DNA of 64,000 nt, taken from positions 3,724,001 through 3,788,000 of the forward strand of contig NZ_CP011456.1 of the NCBI RefSeq assembly GCF_001277295.1, written 5' to 3'. The notes under the pieces were generated by a model. The model was not told the origin of the DNA. It saw only the letters and a program-made list of their open reading frames with translations, and searched no databases. The stretch's first letter is position 1. Every line of letters starts with the position of its first letter. Below, in pieces: positions 54,099 through 62,904 of this stretch. Source of the DNA: Anabaena sp. WA102 (GTDB lineage: Bacteria; Cyanobacteriota; Cyanobacteriia; Cyanobacteriales; Nostocaceae). The translations under genes and the position numbers were made by a program.

Positions 54099-56174
54099 AT
54101 GAAAAGCTTTCCATTTTTTCTTGATAAAAGTAAGCAAAATAAGTTTGTCAGCTTGGCTACATCTGCAATTGCAGCCTTAGCCTTAGCAGGTGGTGTTAAT
54201 GCTGTTAATGCCACTCCCATAAAAACACTGACAGCCAAAGAATTAACTTCTGTTTCTATTCCCTCTACTCAAAATCAACCTGTAGTTACTCAATCAGTAA
54301 CTCGTCCAATCCCCTATCAATCAATGGGAATTGAGCCTTTAATCATTATTCCCGTGATTATTATTGGCGGTTGTTTCTTCTTTGGTGGACTGGTGGTTAT
54401 CGGTGAACGGGAAGTGGGAATTGTGGTGAAAAAGTTCACCCTGTCAGGTAAAGGATTACCTCCTGGTAGATTAATTGCCCTCAATGGTGAAGCGGGTTTG
54501 CAAGCAGATACCCTCGCCCCTGGTTGGCACTGGGGTTATTGGCCTTGGCAATATGCAGTTAAAAAAGAATCGGTAATTGTTGTCCCCCAAGGTCAAATCG
54601 CTCTGATTGTCGCCGCTGATGGGGCTTCTAACCCTCCAGAACGGATTTTGGGCAAAATTGTCGAATGTGATAATTTTCAAGATGCTCGCAAATTCTTAAC
54701 CAAAGGTGGGGAGAAAGGACGGCAAATTGCTTTTATCACCGCAGGTACTTACCGCATCAATACAGCGCTGTTTAAAGTGATTACAGCAGCAAATGCCAGT
54801 AAAGAGGGTATGCGTCCAGAACAGTTACAAATCTATGAAATAGCAGCGGAAAAAGTTGGTATTGTGACTACTTTGGATGGTTCACCAATTGCCGCAGGTG
54901 AAATTGCTGGGCGTGCTATTACCGGACATAATAATTTTCAAAATGGTCAAAAATTTATTGACGCTGGAGGACAACGGGGTTTACAAGAACAGGTGTTATT
55001 ATCGGGTTCGTGGAATCTCAATCCTTGGTTGGTAAGTATTGAACAAGTACCGATGACTCAAATCCCTATCGGCTATGTGGGTGTGGTGATTTCTTTTGTT
55101 GGTGAAGAACAGGAAGATGTGAGCGGGGCATCTTTCACTCACGGAAATTTGGTCAATCAAGGACATAAGGGTGTTTGGGTTGAGCCTTTATATCCTGGGA
55201 AGCACCCGCTCAATACTAAAGTGATGAAAGTTGAGCTAGTGCCGACAACAAACATTGTCTTAAACTTTACTGATAGAATTAGCGGTCAGCATGGGTATGA
55301 TACGAATTTAACGGCGCTGAAACTTCTGTCATTTGATGGTTTTAGCTTTGATTTGGAGATATTCCAAATTATTCACATTGGTGCGTCAGATGCTCCGAAA
55401 GTGATTTCCCGCTTGGGTTCGATGCAAAATGTCATTGATCAGGTTTTGCGTCCCATTGTGGGGAATTATTTCCGCAACTCGGCTCAAGAATATACTATCC
55501 TGGATTTCTTGATTGCCAGAAGTGAGCGTCAAGTTGAAGCCTCTGAATACGTTAAATCTGCCTTACGTGCTTATGATGTGCAAGCAGTGGATTCGTTGAT
55601 TGGTTTGATTACGCCACCGAATGAATTAATGCACACGCTGACAGACCGGAAAATTGCTGAGGAACAACGCAAAACTTACGAAGTTCAGCAAATGGCAGAA
55701 ACCCAACGACAAATGTTAGTCCGGGAAACAGCGATCGCAGATATTCAGCAAGAGTTGGTAAAATCGGAACAAGGTGTCACAATTGCCGAGTTGCAAGCTA
55801 ACGCACAAATTCAGCAAGCAACAGGTGAAGCTGAAGCCACTAAACTCAAAGCCATAGCGGAAGCTGAAGGTATCCGGGCGACAGGTAACGCGAAAGCAGA
55901 AACCTATCGGACAGGGGTACAAGCATTGGGTTTGCAAGGTTACACAGCGATGCAGCTAATGCAAATTGTGGGCGATCGCAGTGTTCGCATTATTCCTGAT
56001 ATCATTGTTGGTGGTAATAATGGTAGTAATAATGGTTTAGCAGATGGTTTATTGTCTATGATTCTTTTGAATCAAACTAATAGCAAAACCCATCTAGAAT
56101 CGAAAATCCCTACACCTCCACCTCTTCCTAATCCTGTAGTTGCTAAAGCTGAATCTATTAATCATAACAGTTAA
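54099..56174 (+). CDS. SPFH/band 7 (flotillin-like) membrane protein
   Basis: 691 residues. An N-terminal hydrophobic stretch (VSLATSAIAALALAGGVNAV) and a second at ~85-110 (LIIIPVIIIGGCFFFGGLVV). Two related modules follow (GQIALIVAADGASNP...; GYVGVVISFVGEEQE...). The SPFH domain includes DLEIFQIIHIGASDAPKVIS, and an Ala/Glu/Gln coiled coil (LQANAQIQQATGEAEATKLK) leads to an Asn/Gly-rich region. Family members organise membrane domains. Start ATG 54099. Confidence 0.85.
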   Translation: MKSFPFFLDKSKQNKFVSLATSAIAALALAGGVNAVNATPIKTLTAKELTSVSIPSTQNQPVVTQSVTRPIPYQSMGIEPLIIIPVIIIGGCFFFGGLVVIGEREVGIVVKKFTLSGKGLPPGRLIALNGEAGLQADTLAPGWHWGYWPWQYAVKKESVIVVPQGQIALIVAADGASNPPERILGKIVECDNFQDARKFLTKGGEKGRQIAFITAGTYRINTALFKVITAANASKEGMRPEQLQIYEIAAEKVGIVTTLDGSPIAAGEIAGRAITGHNNFQNGQKFIDAGGQRGLQEQVLLSGSWNLNPWLVSIEQVPMTQIPIGYVGVVISFVGEEQEDVSGASFTHGNLVNQGHKGVWVEPLYPGKHPLNTKVMKVELVPTTNIVLNFTDRISGQHGYDTNLTALKLLSFDGFSFDLEIFQIIHIGASDAPKVISRLGSMQNVIDQVLRPIVGNYFRNSAQEYTILDFLIARSERQVEASEYVKSALRAYDVQAVDSLIGLITPPNELMHTLTDRKIAEEQRKTYEVQQMAETQRQMLVRETAIADIQQELVKSEQGVTIAELQANAQIQQATGEAEATKLKAIAEAEGIRATGNAKAETYRTGVQALGLQGYTAMQLMQIVGDRSVRIIPDIIVGGNNGSNNGLADGLLSMILLNQTNSKTHLESKIPTPPPLPNPVVAKAESINHNS

Positions 56175-56179
56175 GATTC

Positions 56180-56211
56180 AGATCCCCGACTTCTTAGAGA
56201 AGTCGGGGATC
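56180..56211. terminator. GATCCCCGACTTCT hairpin after the SPFH gene
   Basis: AGATCCCCGACTTCT and its complement form a near-perfect 15-bp stem. The same hairpin type follows fabG (58200-58252). It is a common cyanobacterial intergenic repeat that may terminate transcription. Confidence 0.7.
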
Positions 56212-56283
56212 TTGTTCTTGTGAATGTTTTTATTGAGAGTAGTGATAAAATTAAAATTAAAATTAAATTATGGGGTTAAATAA

Positions 56284-56847
56284 ATGACAACAACAGTTGC
56301 AAAAATCATTCCCATAGAAGAATTTTTAAAGCTGGGTTTTATTGATGAATCACCAGCTTGGGAATATATTAATTCAGAAGTAATTCAAAAACCAATGGGT
56401 GGCGGTAAACACAGTTTATTACAAAAAAAATTAATAGCAGTTATTGACACAGCAACAAGTGACTATGAAGCTTTTCCAGAAATGCGTTGTAGCTGTGGAA
56501 ATCGTTCTGTAGTTCCCGATGTTCTGGTGATTGCTACTGATCAAATACCATTAGATGAAAGCGGTGATATTATTAGCAGTGGGATTAATTTTGCACCTCT
56601 TTGGGTAATTGAAATCCTTTCACCTAGCCAAAGTCAGACTAAGGTAACTGGTAATATTTTACATTGTATTAAACATGGTACTAAACTTGGTTGGTTGCTT
56701 GATCCAAGTGAGCGTTCAATTTTAGTTTATCAGCCTAATACTTTACCAGATTTGTTAACTGGAAAAGATAGATTACCAGTTTTAGAAGGTGTGAATTTAA
56801 TCATCACAGTTGAAGAAGTATTTGCTTGGTTGCAAATAAAGAGGTAA
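56284..56847 (+). CDS. Uma2 family (DUF820) putative nuclease
   Basis: 187 residues. PD-(D/E)XK-like residues: VPDVLVIA (Asp), WVIEILSPSQSQTKV (E..SP). WEYINSEVIQKPMGGGKHSL is the usual opening. The family is greatly expanded in cyanobacteria and its role is unknown. The 3' end overlaps the damaged toxin gene on the other strand by ~118 bases. Confidence 0.88.
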   Translation: MTTTVAKIIPIEEFLKLGFIDESPAWEYINSEVIQKPMGGGKHSLLQKKLIAVIDTATSDYEAFPEMRCSCGNRSVVPDVLVIATDQIPLDESGDIISSGINFAPLWVIEILSPSQSQTKVTGNILHCIKHGTKLGWLLDPSERSILVYQPNTLPDLLTGKDRLPVLEGVNLIITVEEVFAWLQIKR

Positions 56848-57062
56848 ATATCAAGCTGGCGACTCGCAATAATCAAAAAATCTGTATCTTGGGTAAACAG
56901 CACTCGTTGCGTTTTCTGAATAAACCCTAATTGGACTTCATCAGATTGAGTGCGTAATCCCACATTATTAGTTGTTGTCACATCAATTCCATAACGACGC
57001 AACCCAAGCGCGATCGCCGGATCAGCATTTTCATCTAAATGAAAGCGAATTTTTTCACTCAT
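56730..57062 (-). pseudogene. DUF5615 PIN-like toxin, C-terminus replaced
   Basis: RFHLDENADPAIALGLRRYG, GLRTQSDEVQLGFIQ and VLFTQDTDFLIIASRQ are the PIN-like acidic motifs. After IASRQLD (~56850) the family sequence ends and antisense uma2 is read instead, giving 110 residues. The usual last strand and helix are absent. The acidic residues survive, so residual activity cannot be excluded. Confidence 0.75.
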
Positions 57063-57366
57063 TTCTCAACTGTTTGAGTTTTTCTTGAAGACGTGAAGGA
57101 TAATTTTGTTTCAGTACCTCAACCAATTTATCCTCTTGCACAGTGCGTGCATCAATCTCATCTCGATGATCAAAATAATAAGCCATTGCTGCATAAACAG
57201 ATGCCAGAGACAAGTCATATTTACCAGCAATTTCTACTAGAGAATACCCTAGTTTTAAATGTAGAACTGCTATATCCTCCACCGCAATACGAGTACCAGC
57301 AATTCGGGGTTTTCCACTTCGGACATCAGCAGCAATTTCGATGTATTCTTGACTAACTAACTGCAT
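57055..57366 (-). CDS. DUF433 antitoxin
   Basis: 103 residues from ATG 57366; a GTG at 57381 would add five. SGKPRIAGTRIAVEDIAVLH and GYSLVEIAGKYDLSLASVYA make a winged HTH-type domain. DUF433 proteins are antitoxins paired with DUF5615 PIN-like toxins; the toxin gene overlaps its 3' end by 8 bases. Confidence 0.88.
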   Translation of the reverse strand: MQLVSQEYIEIAADVRSGKPRIAGTRIAVEDIAVLHLKLGYSLVEIAGKYDLSLASVYAAMAYYFDHRDEIDARTVQEDKLVEVLKQNYPSRLQEKLKQLRNE

Positions 57367-57445
57367 CAATAAATTTTTCACCTCCGTCTAACTTAAAATT
57401 ATAAGATAATTAGCGCGGTATCTCCACAAAATTGAGGAAAAATAG

Positions 57446-58186
57446 ATGAGTTTATTAAAAGATCAGGTTGCAATTGTCACAGGTGCATCACGGGGAATTG
57501 GTAGAGCGATCGCTATCCAATTAGCATCTCAAGGTGCAAAAGTAGTAGTTAACTACGCTAGTTCCAGCACAGCAGCAGAGGAAGTAGTCGCAGAAATTAC
57601 AGCAGCAGGAGGAGAAGCGATCGCCCTCCAAGCAGATGTTTCCCAAGAAAATCAAGTAGATACACTCATTAAAACCACCTTAGAAAAATTCCAGCGCGTG
57701 GATATCTTAGTCAACAATGCAGGTATTACCCGTGACACCCTGCTATTAAGAATGAAATTAGCAGAATGGCAAGCAGTCATAGACCTTAACTTAACTGGAG
57801 TATTTTTATGTACAAAAGCTATCAGTAAAATTATGCTCAAACAACGTTCCGGGCGGATTATTAACATCGCTTCCGTCGCGGGACAAATGGGCAACCCTGG
57901 ACAAGCCAACTACAGCGCAGCCAAAGCCGGAGTAATTGGCTTTACCAAAACAGTAGCTAAAGAACTCTCTTCTCGTGGCATTACCGTCAATGCCGTTGCT
58001 CCTGGTTTTATTACCACTGACATGACCAGCGATATCAAAGCCGATGGTATCCTGCAATATATCCCCCTGGGGCGTTTTGGTAAACCAGAAGAAATTGCTG
58101 GCATGGTGCGCTTTTTAGCAGCAGATCCCGCCGCAGCTTATATCACAGGACAAGTATTTAATGTTGATGGCGGTATGGTGATGTAG
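57446..58186 (+). CDS. fabG: 3-oxoacyl-[acyl-carrier-protein] reductase
   Basis: 246 residues, short-chain dehydrogenase. Nucleotide-binding TGASRGIGRAIA, NNAG at ~90, catalytic Ser (IASVAGQMG), Tyr and Lys in YSAAKAG. The FabG-type ending GGMVM and length support the name. It reduces 3-oxoacyl-ACP with NADPH in fatty acid synthesis. GAGGAAAAATAG precedes ATG 57446. Confidence 0.92.
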   Translation: MSLLKDQVAIVTGASRGIGRAIAIQLASQGAKVVVNYASSSTAAEEVVAEITAAGGEAIALQADVSQENQVDTLIKTTLEKFQRVDILVNNAGITRDTLLLRMKLAEWQAVIDLNLTGVFLCTKAISKIMLKQRSGRIINIASVAGQMGNPGQANYSAAKAGVIGFTKTVAKELSSRGITVNAVAPGFITTDMTSDIKADGILQYIPLGRFGKPEEIAGMVRFLAADPAAAYITGQVFNVDGGMVM

Positions 58187-58199
58187 TTTTATAATACTC

Positions 58200-58252
58200 A
58201 GATCCCCGACTTCTCAAAGAGATCCCCGACTTCTCAAAGAAGTCGGGGATCT
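58200..58252. terminator. Hairpin repeat between fabG and the convergent transferase gene
   Basis: GATCCCCGACTTCTCAAAGA is tandemly duplicated (58201 and 58221); the second copy pairs with AGTCGGGGATC. Probably a bidirectional terminator. Confidence 0.75.
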
Positions 58253-58261
58253 ATATCCTAT

Positions 58262-59344
58262 TCACGAATTATTCAACATTCTTTGTCCAAGGGTAAAGCC
58301 TAACAGCAAAATAATACCGACAGCAGTAGCCAGCATCACAGATAAACTCATACCCTGGACTTTCATAGCCAGTAAATTACAACCTAAAGTAATTGACCAT
58401 AAGATAAAAGCTGCATTGCGTTGGGATAGTCCCCAAGCCAACAAGCGATGATGGATGTGGTCTTTACCTGGTGTACTCAGAGGGTTTTTGCCTGCCATGA
58501 GCCGGCGAACAAACACTTGAGTAGTGTCGATAACTGGCAACAGCAGAAATAAAACCGTCGGGATTAGGGCATAGATTGTATTTAATTGGAGTTTGCCTAA
58601 AATGCTGGTTGCTGCTAACACATAGCCAAAAAAGTATGCACCAGCATCACCCATAATGATGTGTGAGGGGTGAAAGTTATGGCGTAAAAAGCCCAGCGCC
58701 GCCCCTCCCAAAGCCGCTAAAACCAAAGTAGCAGCAGCGCGATTATCAAACTGGGCAGACACGCCTAACAAACTGATAGCAGTGATAAAGCTGATGCCAC
58801 CAGCCAAACCATCCATCCCATCCATGAGGTTAACAGCATTAGTGATCCCCACCACCCACAGCACCGTTAACGCCATAGACAAGAGGGAATCAATGGGTGT
58901 ACCAAAGGCAACCTTGATGCTAATGCCATTACCAACCAACAGAAGTGCTGTTGTTACCTGCGCCCATAACCGCACAGACGGAGGTAAGCCAAACTGGTCA
59001 TCAATAAAGCCCACTAAAACTAAAATTGAACCACCGAGGAGAATCGTTAAGACCTGAGCTAAAACCCCTTGCAGTTCAATCGGTCGCAAGAGACTAGCTA
59101 AGACCAAAGCCGCAATGACACCCGCGTAGATTGCCAAACCTCCCGCATTAGGTAAAGGTTCTTGATTCAATCGTCGGGCGTTGGGTTGATCTGCCCAACC
59201 TACCTCTAAGGCAAATTTGCGAATTGTGGGAATTAAACGCCAGGTGACAACTAAAGCTAATAGAAACGTAAATACTACAGCTAACCAGCCGGAGCCGCTA
59301 GGGTCAGCAATGCCAAGGGATTTAAGGGAGTTTGCTAAGTTCAT
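58262..59344 (-). CDS. Polyprenyl-phosphate GlcNAc-1-phosphate transferase (MraY/WecA family)
   Basis: 360 residues with ~10 membrane helices. Family motifs: NAGGLAIYAG, DDQFGLPP, NAVNLMDGMDGLAGG, MGDAGAYFFGYVLA and the HIHHRLLAWGLSQ loop. It transfers a sugar-1-phosphate to undecaprenyl phosphate and starts cell-surface polysaccharide synthesis. WecA/TagO type is more likely than MraY because of the HxHH loop. Confidence 0.9.
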   Translation of the reverse strand: MNLANSLKSLGIADPSGSGWLAVVFTFLLALVVTWRLIPTIRKFALEVGWADQPNARRLNQEPLPNAGGLAIYAGVIAALVLASLLRPIELQGVLAQVLTILLGGSILVLVGFIDDQFGLPPSVRLWAQVTTALLLVGNGISIKVAFGTPIDSLLSMALTVLWVVGITNAVNLMDGMDGLAGGISFITAISLLGVSAQFDNRAAATLVLAALGGAALGFLRHNFHPSHIIMGDAGAYFFGYVLAATSILGKLQLNTIYALIPTVLFLLLPVIDTTQVFVRRLMAGKNPLSTPGKDHIHHRLLAWGLSQRNAAFILWSITLGCNLLAMKVQGMSLSVMLATAVGIILLLGFTLGQRMLNNS

Positions 59345-59635
59345 CTGCTCCCAATATAATCATTAGTTTTATGGTCAAACATAAGTAAGTAGGTTGGTGT
59401 TGAAAATTGTCGTTATGGCAAGGCAAAAGGCAAAAGGCAAGAGGCAAGAGTGAAGAGGGTTTGGGCGATTTTACATTTCTTTACACAGTTTGGTTTTATT
59501 GTGTTCACCTACTTATCAACTGTTAATATTAATCAATTTTGGGATTTTGATTGTTAATCTAAATTGAGGAAAGGGATTAGCACTCTTGGTCAGTGAGTGC
59601 TAAATTGTCTAATGGAAGCAATAGAAAAATAAAAC
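59345..59635. other. Intergenic region upstream of groEL2
   Basis: Holds a short purine-rich tandem repeat (GGCAAAAGGCAAGA type, ~59417-59449) and the CIRCE operator. The same repeat type recurs at 62037-62067. A promoter must lie near CIRCE but its boxes are not assigned. Confidence 0.6.
59577..59603 (+). promoter_or_regulatory. CIRCE operator (HrcA binding site)
   Basis: TTAGCACTC, nine bases, GAGTGCTAA: a perfect match to the CIRCE inverted repeat, 32 bases before the groEL2 start. HrcA represses heat-shock chaperonin genes through this site. Confidence 0.97.
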
Positions 59636-61345
59636 ATGACTAAGATTATTGCATTTAATGAAGAATCACGGCGTGCTTTAGAAAAGGGTATTAACGCCCT
59701 GGCAGATGCGGTGAAAATCACTTTAGGTCCAAAAGGTCGTAACGTCCTATTAGAGAAAAAATTTGGTATTCCCCAAATTGTTAACGATGGTATCACTGTT
59801 GCTAAAGAAATTGAACTAGAAGATCCTCTAGAAAATACTGGCGCTAGACTAATTCAGGAAGTAGCATCAAAAACTAAGGATATAGCTGGGGATGGGACTA
59901 CCACTGCCACAGTTCTAGCACAAGCCTTGATTAAGGAAGGTTTGAAGAATGTAGCTGCGGGGACAAATCCCATCAGTTTAAAACGGGGTATTGATAAAAC
60001 CGTTGAGGCGCTGGTAAAGGAAATTGCCAATATCGCTAAACCTGTAGAAGGAAGTGCCATTTCCCAAGTTGCCACAGTTTCCGCTGGTAATGATGCGGAA
60101 GTTGGACAAATGATAGCACTGGCGATGGAGAAAGTGACCAAAGACGGTGTTATTACCGTTGAAGAATCTAAATCCTTTACTACTGAACTAGAAGTGGTAG
60201 AAGGAATGCAGGTTGATAGAGGTTATATTTCTCCCTACTTCATCACCAACAACGAACGGATGACAGTAGAGTTTGAAAACGCCCGCATCCTGATTACTGA
60301 TAAAAAAATCAGCAGCATTCAAGATTTAGTCCCCATTTTGGAAAAAGTTGCCCGTTCAGGTCAACCTTTATTGATTATTGCCGAAGATGTAGACGGTGAT
60401 GCTTTAGCAACCTTGGTTGTGAATAAAGCGCGTGGTGTATTAGCGATCGCTGCGATTAAAGCTCCTGGTTTTGGCGAACGTCGCAAAGCTATGTTAGAAG
60501 ACATTGCCATTCTCACCGATGGACAAATGATTTCTGAAGACATTGGCTTAAGCTTAGATACTGCCACTTTGGAAATGTTGGGAACTGCGGAGAAAATCCA
60601 CATTGACAAGGAAAATACCACCATTGTGGCTGGTAATGCTGCTAAACCAGAAATCCAAATTCGGATTGAGCAAATTCGTAAACAGTTAGCCGCAACTGAT
60701 TCCGACTATGATACCGAAAAACTGCAAGAACGCATTGCTAAGTTAGCCGGTGGGATTGCCGTAATTAAAGTCGGTGCCGCTACAGAAACCGAACTCAAGG
60801 ACAAAACCTTGCGGATTGAAGACGCACTCAACGCTACCAAAGCCGCAGTAGAAGAAGGTATTGTTCCTGGTGGTGGTGCAACCTTAATTTATCTATCTAC
60901 CAAGATAGAAGCAATTAAAAACAGCCTCACCCCCGAAGAAAGAATTGGTGCTGATATTGTTAAAAAAGCTTTAGAAGCTCCCCTGCGGCAAATCTCAGAG
61001 AACGCTGGGGCAGAAGGTTCTGTCATTGTTGCCAGAGTTCGGGAAACTGATTTGAATATCGGTTATAACGCAGCTACAGGCGAATTTGAAGACTTAATTG
61101 CTGCTGGTATTATTGATCCCGCAAAGGTGGTTCGTTCCGCTTTACAAAATGCTTCTTCTATTGCCAGTATGGTACTAACCACCGAAGCCATTATTGCTGA
61201 AAAGCCTGAAAAACAATCCGCTGGGTCCCCTGATGGTGGCATGGGTGGTATGGGCGGTATGGGCGGTATGGGCGGTATGGGCGGTATGGGCGGTATGGGT
61301 GGCATGGGTGGTATGGGTGGCATGGGCGGCATGGGTATGTTCTAA
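59636..61345 (+). CDS. groEL2: Chaperonin GroEL2 (monocistronic Cpn60)
   Basis: 569 residues. LGPKGRNVLLEK and DGTTTATVLAQ are the ATPase motifs; GGGATLIY lies in the equatorial domain. The tail has eleven or more GGM units, longer than usual. No groES precedes it, so it is the second cyanobacterial chaperonin, here under CIRCE control. It refolds proteins in a double-ring chamber. A strong terminator follows. Confidence 0.95.
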   Translation: MTKIIAFNEESRRALEKGINALADAVKITLGPKGRNVLLEKKFGIPQIVNDGITVAKEIELEDPLENTGARLIQEVASKTKDIAGDGTTTATVLAQALIKEGLKNVAAGTNPISLKRGIDKTVEALVKEIANIAKPVEGSAISQVATVSAGNDAEVGQMIALAMEKVTKDGVITVEESKSFTTELEVVEGMQVDRGYISPYFITNNERMTVEFENARILITDKKISSIQDLVPILEKVARSGQPLLIIAEDVDGDALATLVVNKARGVLAIAAIKAPGFGERRKAMLEDIAILTDGQMISEDIGLSLDTATLEMLGTAEKIHIDKENTTIVAGNAAKPEIQIRIEQIRKQLAATDSDYDTEKLQERIAKLAGGIAVIKVGAATETELKDKTLRIEDALNATKAAVEEGIVPGGGATLIYLSTKIEAIKNSLTPEERIGADIVKKALEAPLRQISENAGAEGSVIVARVRETDLNIGYNAATGEFEDLIAAGIIDPAKVVRSALQNASSIASMVLTTEAIIAEKPEKQSAGSPDGGMGGMGGMGGMGGMGGMGGMGGMGGMGGMGGMGMF

Positions 61346-61383
61346 TTTGCCACTTTCCCAAATCCATATATAAATAACCGAAT

Positions 61384-61419
61384 AACCCACCCCTAAACTT
61401 AGTAAGGGTGGGTTTTTTT
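61384..61419 (+). terminator. Rho-independent terminator of groEL2
   Basis: AACCCACCC and GGGTGGGTT form a perfect 9-bp stem with an 18-base interval, followed by seven Ts. Confidence 0.92.
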
Positions 61420-61422
61420 AAG

Positions 61423-61908
61423 CTAATTTCTACCTAGCCACTTTTGTCCATTTAAGCGATACACTAACCGAGATACCAATAAATCTAGGGTAATTTTACG
61501 CTCATCAATTAAAAACGATTCCAAGGTACTTGGTTTTTTACCTTCATTACAGGAAAATCCCTTTTTACCTTGAATATTGGCTTCAGGGAAATATACGTTA
61601 AACTGGCGCTGTCCCCCTTGCCAAGAACCGATAACTTGCCAACATTCTTCTGCTGAATTAAAACCAATAATAGAATACTTCTGCTTGGCAAAAGCCAGCT
61701 TCACATCTGGCACACCTTCTTTAGTAATTGCCTCTTGTAACGCTGGTAGGTAATGTTGCTGCATAAACTCTTCAAAAGGCTTATCTTCCAACGCTGGGGG
61801 CTTTTCCTTTTTGGCGGCTTTCGCGTCTGCGGAGGGCTTTTCTGGGGCGGTTATAGCAGGATTAGAACCCACATCACCCGCTTGATTTTGATTAGTTTCT
61901 TCTGCCAT
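61423..61908 (-). CDS. DUF2996 family cyanobacterial protein
   Basis: 161 residues. A disordered Lys/Ala/Pro-rich N-terminus (~45 residues) precedes the conserved domain: KPFEEFMQQHYLPALQEAI, WQVIGSWQGGQRQFNVYFPE, FSCNEGKKPSTLESFLID. Soluble, restricted to cyanobacteria and plastid lineages. Role unknown. Confidence 0.85.
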   Translation of the reverse strand: MAEETNQNQAGDVGSNPAITAPEKPSADAKAAKKEKPPALEDKPFEEFMQQHYLPALQEAITKEGVPDVKLAFAKQKYSIIGFNSAEECWQVIGSWQGGQRQFNVYFPEANIQGKKGFSCNEGKKPSTLESFLIDERKITLDLLVSRLVYRLNGQKWLGRN

Positions 61909-62302
61909 TGCTCATTTTGGGGTAGTCAGTTATTTCCATTTTGACATACCAGAGCATAGCCACAACTATTTATATATAGGACTCCGGTTTGATTCCTGAT
62001 AGCGAAGCGTGGCATTAGCCATATTTTCCTGCGTAGGAAGGCAAGAGGCAAAAGGCAAGAGGCAAGAGGATTTGAGAATATGAAGGTGTACCAAGTTTTG
62101 TTCAAAAATCAAATAGGAGTCCTATATAACGATTATCTGATAGTTGTAAAAAATATAGACAAATATCTTTTACTTTGAAAGTGTTACCTTTACTGGGGAA
62201 ACGATCGCTCGCAAATAGCATTTTCCTTAAAAGAACCATAAGATTGGGTAATGGGTAATTTGGGACATTCAAAACCCCATACCCTAAACCCCAATAAATA
62301 TT
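61909..62302. other. Intergenic stretch with short repeats
   Basis: Contains the inverted 26-bp dispersed repeat (61997-62022), the purine-rich tandem repeat (62037-62067), one HIP1-like site near 62203 and otherwise AT-rich DNA. No gene seen. Confidence 0.6.
61997..62022. repeat. 26-bp dispersed repeat, second family (inverted)
   Basis: TGATAGCGAAGCGTGGCATT then AGCCAT; reverse complement matches 42336 and 62794 with a few changes. Confidence 0.75.
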
Positions 62303-62578
62303 TCAACCACCTGCAACAGCGGGAACAATACTCACTTCATCTCCATCTTTGAGGACTGTTTCTGCCCCTTCTAAAAAGCGGATATCTTCACTATTGACAT
62401 AGAAATTCAAAAACCGTCTGAGATTGCCTTCATCATCACACAAACGCGCTTTGATTCCAGGACAGCTTACTTCTAAGGAATTTAATAATGCAGAAATATT
62501 ACTAGCAGTACATTCTAAAGTAGCTTGTTCGTTTGTAAATTTTTGCAAAGCAGTGGGAATTAAAACTTTTACAGCCAT
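62303..62578 (-). CDS. MoaD/ThiS family ubiquitin-like sulfur carrier
   Basis: 91 residues, beta-grasp fold: VLIPTALQKFTNEQATLEC, FLNFYVNSEDIRFLEG, LKDGDEVSIVPAVAGG. The C-terminal GG is the residue pair activated as thiocarboxylate. It is the likely sulfur donor for a biosynthetic enzyme. It lies downstream of threonine synthase in the same direction, an arrangement seen in other cyanobacteria. Confidence 0.88.
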   Translation of the reverse strand: MAVKVLIPTALQKFTNEQATLECTASNISALLNSLEVSCPGIKARLCDDEGNLRRFLNFYVNSEDIRFLEGAETVLKDGDEVSIVPAVAGG

Positions 62579-62616
62579 TGTTTAAACGTTAATTGTTAGT
62601 GAGTGATTTGCTTGGT

Positions 62617-62881
62617 AGGGGTAAAGCAAAAGCTTAATGGTGTCAACTTAAGCTACAGATGTCTTATTTGTTGGCTTCCACACCCACCCAGAAATGAATT
62701 TCCGGGCTAATAGCGAAAGTAAACTAAAGTTTACTCAAAAATTTCCGGGTTATTTAGTCATCAAAAGACAACTTCTGCTATTAGACTGGGAATATGGCTA
62801 ACGCCACGCTACGCTATCATTCCCAGGCGGGCTACAGGTTTTACGTTAAGTTGACACCAATGAAGCTCTTGCTTTACCCCT
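62617..62881. mobile_element. MITE-like element with ~36-bp inverted ends
   Basis: 265 bp. Both ends read AGGGGTAAAGCAA(A/G)AGCTT and continue to GGTGTCAACTTAA with one small indel. The dispersed 26-bp repeat 62794-62819 lies inside. No target duplication could be fixed. It fills most of the gap between the MoaD-like gene and thrC. Confidence 0.75.
62794..62819. repeat. 26-bp dispersed repeat, second family
   Basis: ATGGCTAACGCCACGCTACG then CTATCA; nested in the MITE-like element. Confidence 0.75.
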
Positions 62882-62904
62882 ACAATTAATTGGTAGTGAA
62901 AGGA

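Noticed and set aside
61063..61390. Minus-strand frames of Pro-Pro-Met and Thr-His-Ala repeats opposite groEL2
   Set aside because: They are antisense readings of the GGM-coding tail.
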